NCBI RefSeq assembly: GCF_002646595.1
Contig: NZ_PDUD01000004.1
Coordinates: forward strand, 207,684-271,683
Length of the DNA stretch: 64,000 bases
Origin: Flavilitoribacter nigricans DSM 23189 = NBRC 102662
GTDB taxonomy: Bacteria > Bacteroidota > Bacteroidia > Chitinophagales > Saprospiraceae
Direction of reading: 5' to 3'
The notes beneath the pieces were generated by a model. It was not told the DNA's origin. It did no database searches and saw only the letters and a list, made by a program, of their open reading frames with translations. The translations under genes and the position numbers were made by a program. Of this stretch, positions 33,993 through 43,084 are shown in pieces (the stretch's first letter is position 1; each line of letters starts with the position of its first letter).

Positions 33993-35015
33993 ATGAACTA
34001 TTGGGATATTTTTGTCAACGGTTATCGCGGCTACGCCGGCTATCTTTGGCACGAGATCACGCATCCGGCCTGGAATAACTATTTCTACTGGCTGATATTG
34101 GTATCGGCCTTCTTTTTCGGGATCGAATTACTGGCACCCTGGCGGCGCGATCAGCCGAAGTTTCGCAAGGATTTCTGGCTGGATTTCTTCTACATGTTCT
34201 TCAACTTCTTTTTATTCTCCCTGATCATCTACAATGCCGCTTCCGAAGTGGTGGTCAACTTCTTCAACCAGATCATCAAAGGCATTTCCGGATTTGACCT
34301 GCAGGCGAACAACCCCATGCGGCTGTGGCCGATGTGGGCCATCCTGCTGGTCGGCTTTGTCGTCCGGGATTTCGTACAATGGTGGGTCCACCGTTTGCTG
34401 CATTCTTCCCATCGTCTGTGGGAATTCCATAAGGTACACCATTCCGTAGAGCAGATGGGCTTCGCGGCTCACCTGCGTTACCACTGGATGGAGACGGTCG
34501 TGTACCGTTCCATCGAATATATTCCGCTGGCTCTGCTGGGCATCGGGCTGTACGATTTCTTTATCATCCATATTTTTACCCTGGCCATCGGCCATTACAA
34601 CCACTCCAATATCACCGTACCGGGCCGGGTAACCGGAGGAATACTCGGCGGTCTGATCGGTATCGTTATTGCAATTGGCGCTTTTGATGTAAATTTGCTG
34701 ACGGAACCTACCTTAATGACCCGGTTGCTGACGATAGCCGGCGCTACCCTGGTCGGCGCACTTGCGCTGGGACCTATTATGAAAAAACTATTCAATAGTC
34801 CGGAAATGCACATCTGGCACCATTCGTACGAATTGCCCGAGAGCCATCCGAACGGGATCAATTTCGGCATCTCCCTGGCCATCTGGGATTATATATTCGG
34901 AACGGCCCACGTGCCGCACAACGGCCGGGATATTCAGCTGGGATTTCCCGGGGTGGAGGAATTTCCCGAGGATTTCGTGCATCAGAATTTGCACGGATTC
35001 GGTAAGAAAGCCTGA
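33993..35015 (+). CDS. Fatty acid hydroxylase/sterol desaturase-family membrane enzyme
   Basis: 340 residues from ATG 33993 (MNYWDIFVNGYRG); the longer frame from 33876 runs through a degenerate repeat and is rejected. Four or more transmembrane helices. The eight-histidine di-iron pattern is present: HRLLHSSHRLWEFHKVHH, then HYNH and HIWHHSYELPESH, though the first part of the last box reads HIWHH. Reaction in the family: O2-dependent hydroxylation or desaturation of sterols, carotenoids or lipids in the membrane. Substrate unknown; a second family member lies at 35841-37136 in opposite direction. No operon partner. Confidence 0.9.
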   Translation: MNYWDIFVNGYRGYAGYLWHEITHPAWNNYFYWLILVSAFFFGIELLAPWRRDQPKFRKDFWLDFFYMFFNFFLFSLIIYNAASEVVVNFFNQIIKGISGFDLQANNPMRLWPMWAILLVGFVVRDFVQWWVHRLLHSSHRLWEFHKVHHSVEQMGFAAHLRYHWMETVVYRSIEYIPLALLGIGLYDFFIIHIFTLAIGHYNHSNITVPGRVTGGILGGLIGIVIAIGAFDVNLLTEPTLMTRLLTIAGATLVGALALGPIMKKLFNSPEMHIWHHSYELPESHPNGINFGISLAIWDYIFGTAHVPHNGRDIQLGFPGVEEFPEDFVHQNLHGFGKKA

Positions 35016-35032
35016 GGCCGGACTGACCGGCC
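35016..35032 (+). terminator. Short GC-rich hairpin after the hydroxylase gene
   Basis: GGCCGG (35016-35021), loop ACTGA, CCGGCC (35027-35032), immediately after the stop codon. There is no U tract, so this is a weak call. The rest of the 290-base gap contains a second small inverted repeat TCCTGAC (35221-35227)/GTCAGGA (35238-35244). Confidence 0.35.
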
Positions 35033-35305
35033 CCGCCTGTATTCCGGGGAACCTTAAAGTCCCAGATTGAGACAATGAGCGCGCTGAGAAGGGCGGGATC
35101 ACTGACTTTCAGTGGCTTTTGAATGGTTAAAAAATCTCTTTTTAAAAACTCGACAAAAGATAAGCTAGGCTGGAGCAAGAATACGTTACCAAGGTCTACA
35201 CTGACGTCAATCCGGTTGGGTCCTGACGGCAACCTCAGTCAGGATGCAACCGCTGCGCGTCGGGCATAAAACCCGTTTTCCAAATTGAGCAATCAAGTTA
35301 ATCTT

Positions 35306-35881
35306 ATGTTCCAATCCGCATCTACCAAACTCGTTCTGCTGTTCATCATGCTACCGATCTTTACGTTTGCCCAGCAGGAGCAGGATTCCACTTTAGTCAA
35401 AAGCGAAAAATACCGCATCAAGGCCCACGATCTCATTATCGGCAACCACCTGATCGAGGGTAGTGACGAAAGGTTTGAAGGGGCTCCCTTTTATTTTCTC
35501 GAACTGGGTTACGCCCGTTCGGTATCCTCCTACAACGGTGAGCATTCCTTAGGGACCACCGTCATGTCCATCACCCAGTCTTTTGCCATCAATCGGGAAT
35601 TCGTCACGGCTACCCGTGTGGGTATGTCCGTACGGGGCTGGCTCGCCTCCATGGGGCTTTACCTCAATTACTACACGGATTTTGAATACGGTAATCTAAA
35701 GATCGCTCCGGAGTTCGGCATGGGTTTTCCCAACTTCAAAGCGGTGATGGGATTCAATATCCCTACCGTCTACAATAAGGATTTCGACTCCGTGCAGCAC
35801 GGTATGTATCAGTTTACCGTCAATTTCAATCTGCCACTGGCTAAGAAGCGATTTGACTATGAGGAGCAGATGGCGCCTTAG
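35306..35881 (+). CDS. Small outer-membrane-barrel-like protein
   Basis: 191 residues from ATG 35306 (MFQSASTKLVLLFIMLPIFT, cleavage after FAQ); the frame runs back to a TTG at 35285 which would not start a signal peptide. The mature part alternates strands with glycine turns (LELGYARSVSSYNGEH, TATRVGMSVRGWLASMGLYL, YYTDFEYGNLKIAPEFGMGF, MYQFTVNFNLPLA) as in 8-stranded outer membrane proteins. No known family. The last 41 bases overlap the 3' end of the converging AGMO-like gene. Confidence 0.6.
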   Translation: MFQSASTKLVLLFIMLPIFTFAQQEQDSTLVKSEKYRIKAHDLIIGNHLIEGSDERFEGAPFYFLELGYARSVSSYNGEHSLGTTVMSITQSFAINREFVTATRVGMSVRGWLASMGLYLNYYTDFEYGNLKIAPEFGMGFPNFKAVMGFNIPTVYNKDFDSVQHGMYQFTVNFNLPLAKKRFDYEEQMAP

Positions 35882-37136
35882 CCTCGGCTGTATCGCGGCA
35901 TTCGGTCCGTACGAAATAATAGACCACCAGGGGTGAAAAGATCAGGTAAGCGGCGATCAGGTAATTCAGATAGGGAACGATCGAGCTCATGCCGAACCAA
36001 TCCTGCTGCCACCATATTAGTGCCAGCCCAAGACCGGACCGGACTAGTTCGGTAGCCAGGGCGTAGGGCGACTTGTCCATCAGAGTGGTAAAGCTGAATA
36101 CGGATACGAACAAAAAGATACCGTAGAGCAGGATCGCGATAAAACTCAGATCACCGATGCGATTGAACAGGTACAGCATCAGTACGAAGGTGATCGCCAG
36201 CTGGGTCCAGGACCACACCAGCAACTGCGAGGAAAGGCGGGTATCGTATTTCTGGTAGGCGTAGACATCCTCCACGCCGGTAATCGGGAAGCGGTCGGCC
36301 ACATCCGCCGGACGCCAGCCCGTGGGCATGAACCAGAGCCGGATCTTATCCCACCAATTACGGGTGTACCAGGCATCCCGGGCCAGCAGGGCCAGGTGTT
36401 GAAAATTGATCAGGAAGGGATTCCAGGTCTTCACCGGCCGTTTGACACCGTAGACCGGCGGAATATCCTCCCGCTCTTCCTGGAAGGTACCGAACCACTT
36501 ATCCCAGAAAATAAAGATCGCAGCGTAATTCTTATCCAGGTATTGCTGGTTGATGGCGTGGTGTACGCGGTGGTGGGAAGGGGTGACCAGGATGTGTTCC
36601 AGCCAGCCCATTTTGTCGATCAGCTTGGTATGGTACCAGAACTGGGCAAACAAATGAATGGGTGCGACTACCGCGATCACTTCCGTCGGGACTCCCAGCA
36701 GGGCCGCGGGCAGCAGCAGGAAATTGAAGTAGGAAAAGATATTGGAAATAGACTGGCGCAGCGCGCAGGCCAGGTTGAATTCCTCACTACTGTGGTGAAT
36801 GATGTGCCGGTTCCACAAAAAGTTGATCTCGTGACTCCAGCGGTGGACCCAGTAGCTGGACAGATCCATCGCCAGAAAGGCGATAACGTACAGCAGCCAG
36901 CCGGATTTGATCTCCGTGAGCGCCACCTTGTCCACCAACCATCCGTAGCTGAGGATCACAATAGTAAGTCCTAAAACGTCCTTTATCACATTGGTAAAAC
37001 CGGAACTCAGACTGGAGATCGTATCGACTCCGCGGTTGACTTCCACCCGCATCCAGCGGGCGGCAATTTCTTCCACCAGCATTAACAATATGAAAAAAGG
37101 GATAGCGTAATTCAGTACCTGAGCGTATGTTTCCAT
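35841..37136 (-). CDS. Alkylglycerol monooxygenase-like membrane hydroxylase
   Basis: 431 residues from ATG 37136; a longer frame to 37160 is possible but adds only MYYILEKI. About eight transmembrane segments. The histidine clusters of the sterol desaturase superfamily are clear: HRWSHEINFLWNRHIIHHS, HTKLI, HHRVHHAINQQYLDKNYA (with H-x3-H and H-x2-HH type spacing). The overall layout with C-terminal extension of helices is that of alkylglycerol monooxygenase-like proteins. These are di-iron O2-dependent lipid hydroxylases. Its 3' end overlaps the opposite gene by 41 bases (an antisense overlap). The final ~20 residues (RDTAEAKAPSAPHSQIAS) are low complexity, part of that overlap. Confidence 0.9.
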   Translation of the reverse strand: METYAQVLNYAIPFFILLMLVEEIAARWMRVEVNRGVDTISSLSSGFTNVIKDVLGLTIVILSYGWLVDKVALTEIKSGWLLYVIAFLAMDLSSYWVHRWSHEINFLWNRHIIHHSSEEFNLACALRQSISNIFSYFNFLLLPAALLGVPTEVIAVVAPIHLFAQFWYHTKLIDKMGWLEHILVTPSHHRVHHAINQQYLDKNYAAIFIFWDKWFGTFQEEREDIPPVYGVKRPVKTWNPFLINFQHLALLARDAWYTRNWWDKIRLWFMPTGWRPADVADRFPITGVEDVYAYQKYDTRLSSQLLVWSWTQLAITFVLMLYLFNRIGDLSFIAILLYGIFLFVSVFSFTTLMDKSPYALATELVRSGLGLALIWWQQDWFGMSSIVPYLNYLIAAYLIFSPLVVYYFVRTECRDTAEAKAPSAPHSQIAS

Positions 37137-37215
37137 AATTTTTTCAAGGATATAGTACAAAAATAATAATTTATCTGTTTCCGGAATTAAAGTTAACTTT
37201 AGGGCCTATTAGCTA

Positions 37216-37320
37216 TAGGTATTTTGGAACATTAGACATACCGGACTCCGGATAGTATAGAAGTCAAGACAACATTAGAAGTAGGTATATTGGAACTTTA
37301 GGAAATTAGGATGTTTGGAA
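37216..37320. repeat. Direct repeats in the gap before the M28 peptidase gene
   Basis: TAGGTATTTTGGAACATTAG (37216-37235) and TAGGTATATTGGAACTTTAG (37282-37301) agree at 18 of 20 bases, 66 bases apart, and the sequence continues with degenerate ATTAGGATGTTTGGAA words. It sits in the 299-base gap between the divergent hydroxylase and M28 genes and may overlap their promoters. Confidence 0.55.
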
Positions 37321-37435
37321 ATTGGGAGCGTAAGGATCCTAAAATTACGTTATTTTCCCTTTGCACCTCCGGACTTCCCAAAACCCTCGTTATCCATCAT
37401 CAAGACAATTATCTCACTTGACTCAATAATTCATT

Positions 37436-39025
37436 ATGACTAATCGCTTACTAGTTCTCGCATTTTTACTGGTCGGCACCTTTACCATAGCTACCGCACA
37501 GGAAAAGGTCAACGACGAGATCAACGACATTATCCGCAAGCACGGTCTGGACCAAAGCCAGGCCATGGAGATTGCCGGCTGGATCACCGATGTGTACGGG
37601 CCGCGTCTGACCGGTTCACCCATGTTGGACAAAGCTACCGACTGGGCCGTTAAGACCCTGAAAGAATGGGGCATGGACAATGTACATCTGGAGCAGTGGG
37701 GACCATTCGGTCGCGGCTGGCAGATGAACCACTTTGAAATGCACGCCACCGATCCGAGCTACTGGCCGATCATTGCCTACCCGAAGGCCTGGTCACCATC
37801 TGTGAAGGGCGAAGGCGAAGTGATCTACCTGCAGGCCAACGACGAAGCGGATCTTGCTGCCTATAAAGGCAAATTGAAAGGCAAATTCGTACTGTTCGAT
37901 ACGCTGCGCAATGTTGATGAGTGGTTTGAAGCACCCGCTTTCCGTCACGATTCCGAAAGCCTGCTGAACCTGGCCAACGCGCCCGAGCCTACCCCTCGTC
38001 CCCGCCGCAACTTCCGTCGTCTGGGAGGTTTTAACTTCAATCAGATGCTCTGGGAATTCATCGCCGAAGAAGGGCCGATCGCCGTACTGGATCGCAGCTA
38101 CAAGGGCGACCTGGGTACCGTATTCGTATCCGGCGCACGTACCGCTGAGGGCCGGGGTCAAACGGTGGACAATAAGGTAGTGCCTCAGTTCACACTGGCC
38201 GTAGAGCATTACAACCGCATTTTCCGCAACCTGCAGCGCGGTATTCCGGTGAAACTCAGCGTAGAGCTGGATGCCGAATACACCAATGAAGACGAAATGG
38301 AACACAACATCATCGCCGAGATCCCCGGAACGGATCTGAAGGACGAAGTGGTGATGTTTGGCGCGCATTTCGATAGCTGGCATACCGGCACGGGCGCTAC
38401 GGACAACGGCGCCGGCTCCACCGTAATGATGGAAGCGGCACGTATCCTGATGGAAACGTTCAAGGAGAGTGGCGAAAAACCACGCCGTACGCTTCGTTTG
38501 GCTCTGTGGACGGGTGAAGAACAGGGACTGCTCGGTTCTCGCGCCTACGCCAAAGACCACTTTGCCGAGTTTCCGCCCGACAGCTATACGCCGCAAAGTC
38601 TGAAGCCGGACCAGGAGAAGATCTCCGCTTACTACAACCTGGATAATGGTACCGGTAAAGTACGGGGAGTCTACCTGCAGGGTAACGAAAAAGTAGCTCC
38701 GATCTTCCGCAGCTGGCTGCAGCCGTTCAAGGATCTGGAAGCCGGAACTTTGTCCATGTCCAATACCGGTGGTACGGATCACCTGGCGTTCGATGCCGTT
38801 GGCATCCCCGGATTCCAGTTCATTCAGGACCCTATGGCCTATTTCAACCGCACCCACCACTCCAATATGGATAATCTGGATCACCTGGTAGAAGCGGATC
38901 TGTCGCAGGCTGCTACCATCATCGCTTCCTTCATCTACCACACCGCCATGCGGGATGAGATGATGCCGCGCAAACCGTTTGAGGTCGAAGACGAAGACGC
39001 TGCCGACGGTTCCGGAGGGAAATAA
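37436..39025 (+). CDS. Exported M28-family zinc aminopeptidase
   Basis: 529 residues. Signal peptide MTNRLLVLAFLLVGTFTIAT. Residues ~130-260 form a PA-domain-like insert. Zinc ligands of the M28 fold are visible: HFDSWHTGTGATDNGAGS (His and Asp, near residue 310), WTGEEQGLLGS (Glu-Glu, near 357), YYNLDNGTGK (Asp, near 400) and GGTDHLAFDAVGIP (His, near 447). The order is that of carboxypeptidase Q/aminopeptidase-like enzymes, which release single residues or dipeptides in the periplasm or outside. The acidic C-terminal tail (EVEDEDAADGSGGK) is unusual for the family. Followed by a strong bidirectional terminator. Confidence 0.93.
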   Translation: MTNRLLVLAFLLVGTFTIATAQEKVNDEINDIIRKHGLDQSQAMEIAGWITDVYGPRLTGSPMLDKATDWAVKTLKEWGMDNVHLEQWGPFGRGWQMNHFEMHATDPSYWPIIAYPKAWSPSVKGEGEVIYLQANDEADLAAYKGKLKGKFVLFDTLRNVDEWFEAPAFRHDSESLLNLANAPEPTPRPRRNFRRLGGFNFNQMLWEFIAEEGPIAVLDRSYKGDLGTVFVSGARTAEGRGQTVDNKVVPQFTLAVEHYNRIFRNLQRGIPVKLSVELDAEYTNEDEMEHNIIAEIPGTDLKDEVVMFGAHFDSWHTGTGATDNGAGSTVMMEAARILMETFKESGEKPRRTLRLALWTGEEQGLLGSRAYAKDHFAEFPPDSYTPQSLKPDQEKISAYYNLDNGTGKVRGVYLQGNEKVAPIFRSWLQPFKDLEAGTLSMSNTGGTDHLAFDAVGIPGFQFIQDPMAYFNRTHHSNMDNLDHLVEADLSQAATIIASFIYHTAMRDEMMPRKPFEVEDEDAADGSGGK

Positions 39026-39060
39026 TTTGATCGAGTAGTTCGATCCGTCCTTACGGAATA

Positions 39061-39121
39061 AAAAAAACGCTAAGAATGCATAGCAGTAGGAAAAAGCTGC
39101 CCGCGTTCTTAGCGTTTTTTT
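39061..39121. terminator. Bidirectional terminator between the M28 and S9 genes
   Basis: AAAAAAACGCTAAGAA (39061-39076) pairs perfectly with TTCTTAGCGTTTTTTT (39106-39121), a 16-bp stem with a 29-nt loop. A-tract on one side and T-tract on the other make it work in both directions; the genes on either side converge. Confidence 0.85.
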
Positions 39122-39153
39122 ATTGCTCCTTTTTGGAGATGCGCTTAAAGCGC

Positions 39154-41241
39154 CTACTCTTTATCTTTCTCCTTTTCCTTGTCAAATGGCAATTGCACCT
39201 CTTCTCCCCAAAGGTATTTATTGAACCACTGCCAGTTGTGCCAGGCGGCGGCCAGTCTTTCCTTTGGTTTGGAAATGCCGTGACCAAATCCCTTATACAC
39301 CACCAGCTTGGCCGGCACGCCCACATCCCGCAGACCCTGCAGGAGCTCATAGGCATTGGCGATGGGGACCCGTTGGTCGAACTCTCCGTGCTGGATTAGG
39401 GTAGGGGTGGAGGCCTGGTTGATGTTAGTCATGGGAGAGGTCTTTTTGTAGATCTCCTCATCTTCCCAGGGCGTGGCCTTCAGGTATTGCCGGGTAAACG
39501 GATGAATATCGGTATTGACATAGTAGGTCATCCAATTGGAGATACCCGCGCCGACGGAAATGGCTTTGAAGCGATTCGTATTGGTGGTCAGGAAGGCGGA
39601 GATATAACCGCCCTGGCTCCAGCCCATAGCGCCCATACGCGTGGTGTCGATCAGCCCCTGATCCGCCAGGTGATCTACGCCGGAGAGAACATCCCAGGCG
39701 TCACCTACTCCGAGGTTCTGGACATTCAGTGAGCGGAAAGCCTCGCCGTAGCCGGCGGATCCCCGGTAGTTGGGGCGCAGCACGAGCGCTCCCTTATCCA
39801 GCCAGTGCAGGATCGGATAGAGGCTGCTGGGTACGGGGCGGGGCCGGTCGATACCCGTCGGGCCACCGTGGATCACCACCAATAATGGATATTTTTTGTT
39901 GGGATCGTAATCCTGCGGTTTGTGAAGAATGCCTTCAATGGTAGCGCTGTCTTTACTTTTCCAGGAGATCACCTCGCTTTGGGCCACCTTCCAGTCGGCG
40001 ATCTGCTCCGTGAAATTGGTGATGGCGCGGGGGCGGTAATTCGCCGTCTCCGTCCAGTAGATCTCGTTGAGGTCTTCCCCTGATTCGGCATTGAAAGCTA
40101 TCTTATCGCCCTTTTCGGTGACGGAAAATCCGTAGATCAGTCGCGGGTTATCGCCCAGCAGCGTGACCTTGCCGGTATTCGGGTCGATGCGATAGAGAAA
40201 GCGTTTGGTCTTTTGCCAGGCGGCACCGATGATGCCCGTTTCCGTCCAGTTGAGGCTGCCGATCTCCTCGTCGAAGTCCGTGGCCAGCGGGATGGCCCGT
40301 CCGCCACCGACCGGTATTTTGAAGATGTTTCCGTTCAGATAGTAATTGGAGGTGCGGTTATCGAGACTGGATTCGTAGAGGATAAACTTGCCGTCCGGCG
40401 ACCAGTCTGCAAAGAAATCCGCACTCGGGTTTTCCACGAGCGGAGTAACCGTCCCGGACTCCACATCCAGGATCGAAATGTCGCTGTCGAAAAAGGAATT
40501 GATCAGCGGATCCGGTTGGTGATTGATCACGATCTTATCCCCGGAGGGAGACCACTTGAACCCACGGATGGTATAATCCACGCTATCGATGAGCGCTTCG
40601 ACCTTCGGCCATTCCAGGCATTTCCAGGCCTGGGCCGTGCTATCCTTGGTGTCGTAGCAGGGCAGGTCGGTGGGCAGGGGCATATCCGGTTTGAAATCTA
40701 CCGTGTACAGCCAGGAGCGGCGGAATTCCTGGTCGTCCACTTCGTAGGCTCCAAAACGCTCTTTACGGTCTTTCTGACTTTTGGCCTCGGGTTCCGACAG
40801 GCTGATGGCGAAGCGTTGGCCATCCGGCGACCAGTCGAAACTTTCAATATTGCGATCGGAATTGGTCATGGCGCGGGCCTCGCCGCCATTCGGACTGATC
40901 ACATGGATCTGATTGTGTTCGCCGCTTTTGCGCAGAAAAGCGATCCATTGACCGTCCGGCGACCACTGCGGATTAAAGCTACCACCGTCGGTATTGTTCG
41001 TCAGCTGAAAGGGCTGCCCACCGTTTTTGGACAACCAGATCTCGGTATCGTAGCGGTTTTTGGACCAGTTGGTCCGTCCGGAAGTAAAGGCAACGTGTTG
41101 GCCGTCCGGAGAGATCGCCACGCTGCCGGCGGAGCGCAGGGCGATAATTTCTTCAAAGCCGGGCAACCGACTATCGTCCTGGGCAACCATTGGGCCGGAC
41201 GCTAAAAACAGGCAGAGGATGGTAAACAATCTGGAATTCAT
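39154..41241 (-). CDS. Prolyl oligopeptidase-family (S9C-like) exported peptidase
   Basis: 695 residues, signal peptide MNSRLFTILCLFLASGPMVA. The N-terminal propeller contains TolB-like WD repeats (SPDGQHVAFTSGR, WSPDGQWIAFLRKSG, DWSPDGQRFAIS). Catalytic triad: Ser in GWSQGGY (near residue 542), Asp in HGEFDQRVPI and His in GFGHGISKP. Of the subfamily with AARE/dipeptidyl-peptidase-like enzymes. It acts on short peptides in the periplasm. Gene starts 15 bases after the stop of the M1 gene, so the two are one operon, and terminates at the bidirectional hairpin 39061-39121. Confidence 0.92.
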   Translation of the reverse strand: MNSRLFTILCLFLASGPMVAQDDSRLPGFEEIIALRSAGSVAISPDGQHVAFTSGRTNWSKNRYDTEIWLSKNGGQPFQLTNNTDGGSFNPQWSPDGQWIAFLRKSGEHNQIHVISPNGGEARAMTNSDRNIESFDWSPDGQRFAISLSEPEAKSQKDRKERFGAYEVDDQEFRRSWLYTVDFKPDMPLPTDLPCYDTKDSTAQAWKCLEWPKVEALIDSVDYTIRGFKWSPSGDKIVINHQPDPLINSFFDSDISILDVESGTVTPLVENPSADFFADWSPDGKFILYESSLDNRTSNYYLNGNIFKIPVGGGRAIPLATDFDEEIGSLNWTETGIIGAAWQKTKRFLYRIDPNTGKVTLLGDNPRLIYGFSVTEKGDKIAFNAESGEDLNEIYWTETANYRPRAITNFTEQIADWKVAQSEVISWKSKDSATIEGILHKPQDYDPNKKYPLLVVIHGGPTGIDRPRPVPSSLYPILHWLDKGALVLRPNYRGSAGYGEAFRSLNVQNLGVGDAWDVLSGVDHLADQGLIDTTRMGAMGWSQGGYISAFLTTNTNRFKAISVGAGISNWMTYYVNTDIHPFTRQYLKATPWEDEEIYKKTSPMTNINQASTPTLIQHGEFDQRVPIANAYELLQGLRDVGVPAKLVVYKGFGHGISKPKERLAAAWHNWQWFNKYLWGEEVQLPFDKEKEKDKE

Positions 41242-41256
41242 TCGTTCGATTTTTGG

Positions 41257-42876
41257 TTATGGTGTTTCTCCCACGAGCAGGTCAACTTCGGGATCTATTT
41301 CAATGCGCTCGATGGTACCTTTAAATTTGATGGTCTGGCTCTCTTCTTTTTTCCGAACATCGACAGTGATCGTCTCACTGTTACCGTCGACTCCGTAGAG
41401 GTCGATCTTCAGCGGGAATTCAAACGCGGCCCCTTCCTGGGTCTGCCGGATGCGCAGTTCGTGTTTATTGCGCTTGCTGCCGGGAGTTAGCTGTACTTCT
41501 AGTATAGGCAGTCCGGGACGGTAGAGCCACTGCTCGAAGAAGGTATCGAGGTCTTGCCCTCCGGCTTTTTCCATAATGCGTTGCAGATCTTCGCTCAGCG
41601 CATTACCGTTGCGGTAAGTGGTGTAATACTCACGAATGCCGCGCCAAAAGGCGTCGTCTCCAATCTTGCGGCGCAGCATGTGCAGTACCCAGCCGCCCTT
41701 CTGGTAGGAGTTGGTATTGAGCAGATCGTTGTAATCCGTAATGCGGGTATCGATGATGGGACTGTCACTGGAAGCGGCAAAGTTGATGATCTGATCGCGG
41801 TCTTCCCGCCGCATTTCCCGGGCCGCTTCTGCGCTGTGCTCGTATTCGAAGTAAAGGATCGTAAAATAGGTAGCAAAACCTTCACTCAGCCAGACGTGGT
41901 GCCAGTTCCCTTCGGAAGCTGAGTTCCCAAACCACTGGTGAGCGATCTCGTGGGTGATGAGCGACTCCTGTTCTTTCCGGCCGTTCACGGAGTTTTCGTA
42001 ATAAAAAATATTACTGGCGTTTTCCATGCCGCCGTAGCGGGTCTTGGATTGAACGTTGGCGAGTTTGGAATAGGAGTACGGTCCGACCCGTTCGATAAAG
42101 AAGGGCAAGACGTCCAGCGCCTGACCGTAATCGAAAAATCCGGCCTGCCGATTTTCCGGATATACCCAGCTGGTGATGGGAATGCCCATGACCGCTCCGG
42201 CCCGTTGTACGGCAAAATCCGCCGCTCCGATAACCATCACCTTCGTGGGTAAGGGAACATCCTCCCGCCAGTGGGTCAGTTTCAGACCGTTCAGCAGATT
42301 GGTCTCTTCTACCTGCACGCCATTGCCGATCACCTGGTAGTGCTCCGGGGCGGTGACGATAAATTCCACACTGGCTTTGTCGGACGGGTGGTCCACACTC
42401 GGCAGCCAGTGATGCGCCCGGTTGGGCCAGTTATCACCAAAGAAAGTGCGGTGGCCGAATTTGTTGGCATCGATGATCAGCCCGTCCGCCGGAATACCGC
42501 GGTAGCTGACCGAGAAATTATGCTCGCTGTCTCGTTCCGGTGCTGTGGGAAGCTGAATGGTAAGTTTTTCCCCGCTTTGCTCAAAAGAAAGCGATTGCTC
42601 CCCGAGACGGACCTGCTCCACTTTCATGCCGGTCTCTTCGGTTTCCCGGTAGGCGACTAAATCGAGGTCAAAAGAAGCAAGTGGCTGTAAAAACTTGATC
42701 GTAATCTCTGCTTTTCCGCGGATCTCATCGGTCGCATCCGAGAGGGCCAGCTGGAATTGGTAATGTTGTACATCGATCTGATCCAGTCTGGGTATCTGGT
42801 TTTGGGCGAAAGCGGACAGGATACCGGAGAAAAGAAAAAGTACGAACCAACAGGGTCTGGGTAAGGATCGCTTCAT
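41257..42876 (-). CDS. Exported M1-family zinc aminopeptidase
   Basis: 539 residues, signal peptide MKRSLPRPCWFVLFLFSGIL. Zinc site HEIAHQWFGN (near residues 308-312 for HExxH) with the third ligand Glu in WLSEGFATY, and the exopeptidase motif GGMEN (in YGGMENASNIFYYE) which replaces the common GAMEN. It is shorter than full aminopeptidase N because the C-terminal helical domain is missing, as in leukotriene-A4-hydrolase-like forms. It removes N-terminal residues from peptides. It heads an operon with the S9 peptidase. A terminator separates it from the large protein at 43085-47701. Confidence 0.92.
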   Translation of the reverse strand: MKRSLPRPCWFVLFLFSGILSAFAQNQIPRLDQIDVQHYQFQLALSDATDEIRGKAEITIKFLQPLASFDLDLVAYRETEETGMKVEQVRLGEQSLSFEQSGEKLTIQLPTAPERDSEHNFSVSYRGIPADGLIIDANKFGHRTFFGDNWPNRAHHWLPSVDHPSDKASVEFIVTAPEHYQVIGNGVQVEETNLLNGLKLTHWREDVPLPTKVMVIGAADFAVQRAGAVMGIPITSWVYPENRQAGFFDYGQALDVLPFFIERVGPYSYSKLANVQSKTRYGGMENASNIFYYENSVNGRKEQESLITHEIAHQWFGNSASEGNWHHVWLSEGFATYFTILYFEYEHSAEAAREMRREDRDQIINFAASSDSPIIDTRITDYNDLLNTNSYQKGGWVLHMLRRKIGDDAFWRGIREYYTTYRNGNALSEDLQRIMEKAGGQDLDTFFEQWLYRPGLPILEVQLTPGSKRNKHELRIRQTQEGAAFEFPLKIDLYGVDGNSETITVDVRKKEESQTIKFKGTIERIEIDPEVDLLVGETP

Positions 42877-42990
42877 AAGGAAAATATGATAATTAGGATG
42901 GTTTGCAGAAGGGGCGTTCTATTAGCCGTAAGTTATCAGTCATTGGAAAAAAAACCTAATACGGCCGGTATAAACTTTAGACAACTTCGC

Positions 42991-43033
42991 TAAAAAATAA
43001 ATCCCGAACTCCGGTTTACCGGAATTCGAGATT
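42991..43033 (-). terminator. Rho-independent terminator of the TSP3-protein gene
   Basis: Stem 43000-43014 with 43019-43033 (15 positions, 13 paired), loop TTTA. On the minus strand it is followed by TTTATTTTTTA (42991-43000), a classical U tract. It lies 52 bases beyond the stop codon of the 1538-residue gene. Confidence 0.8.
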
Positions 43034-43084
43034 TTATCAACTTACTGCTTGCGGTTTAACGTTATACGCTTCTCGTCTCGCCTA

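Noticed and set aside
37793..38941. 382-codon minus-strand ORF
   Set aside because: Shadow of the M28 peptidase gene, whose catalytic motifs are clear.
40213..41205. 330-codon plus-strand ORF
   Set aside because: Shadow of the S9 peptidase gene at 39154-41241.
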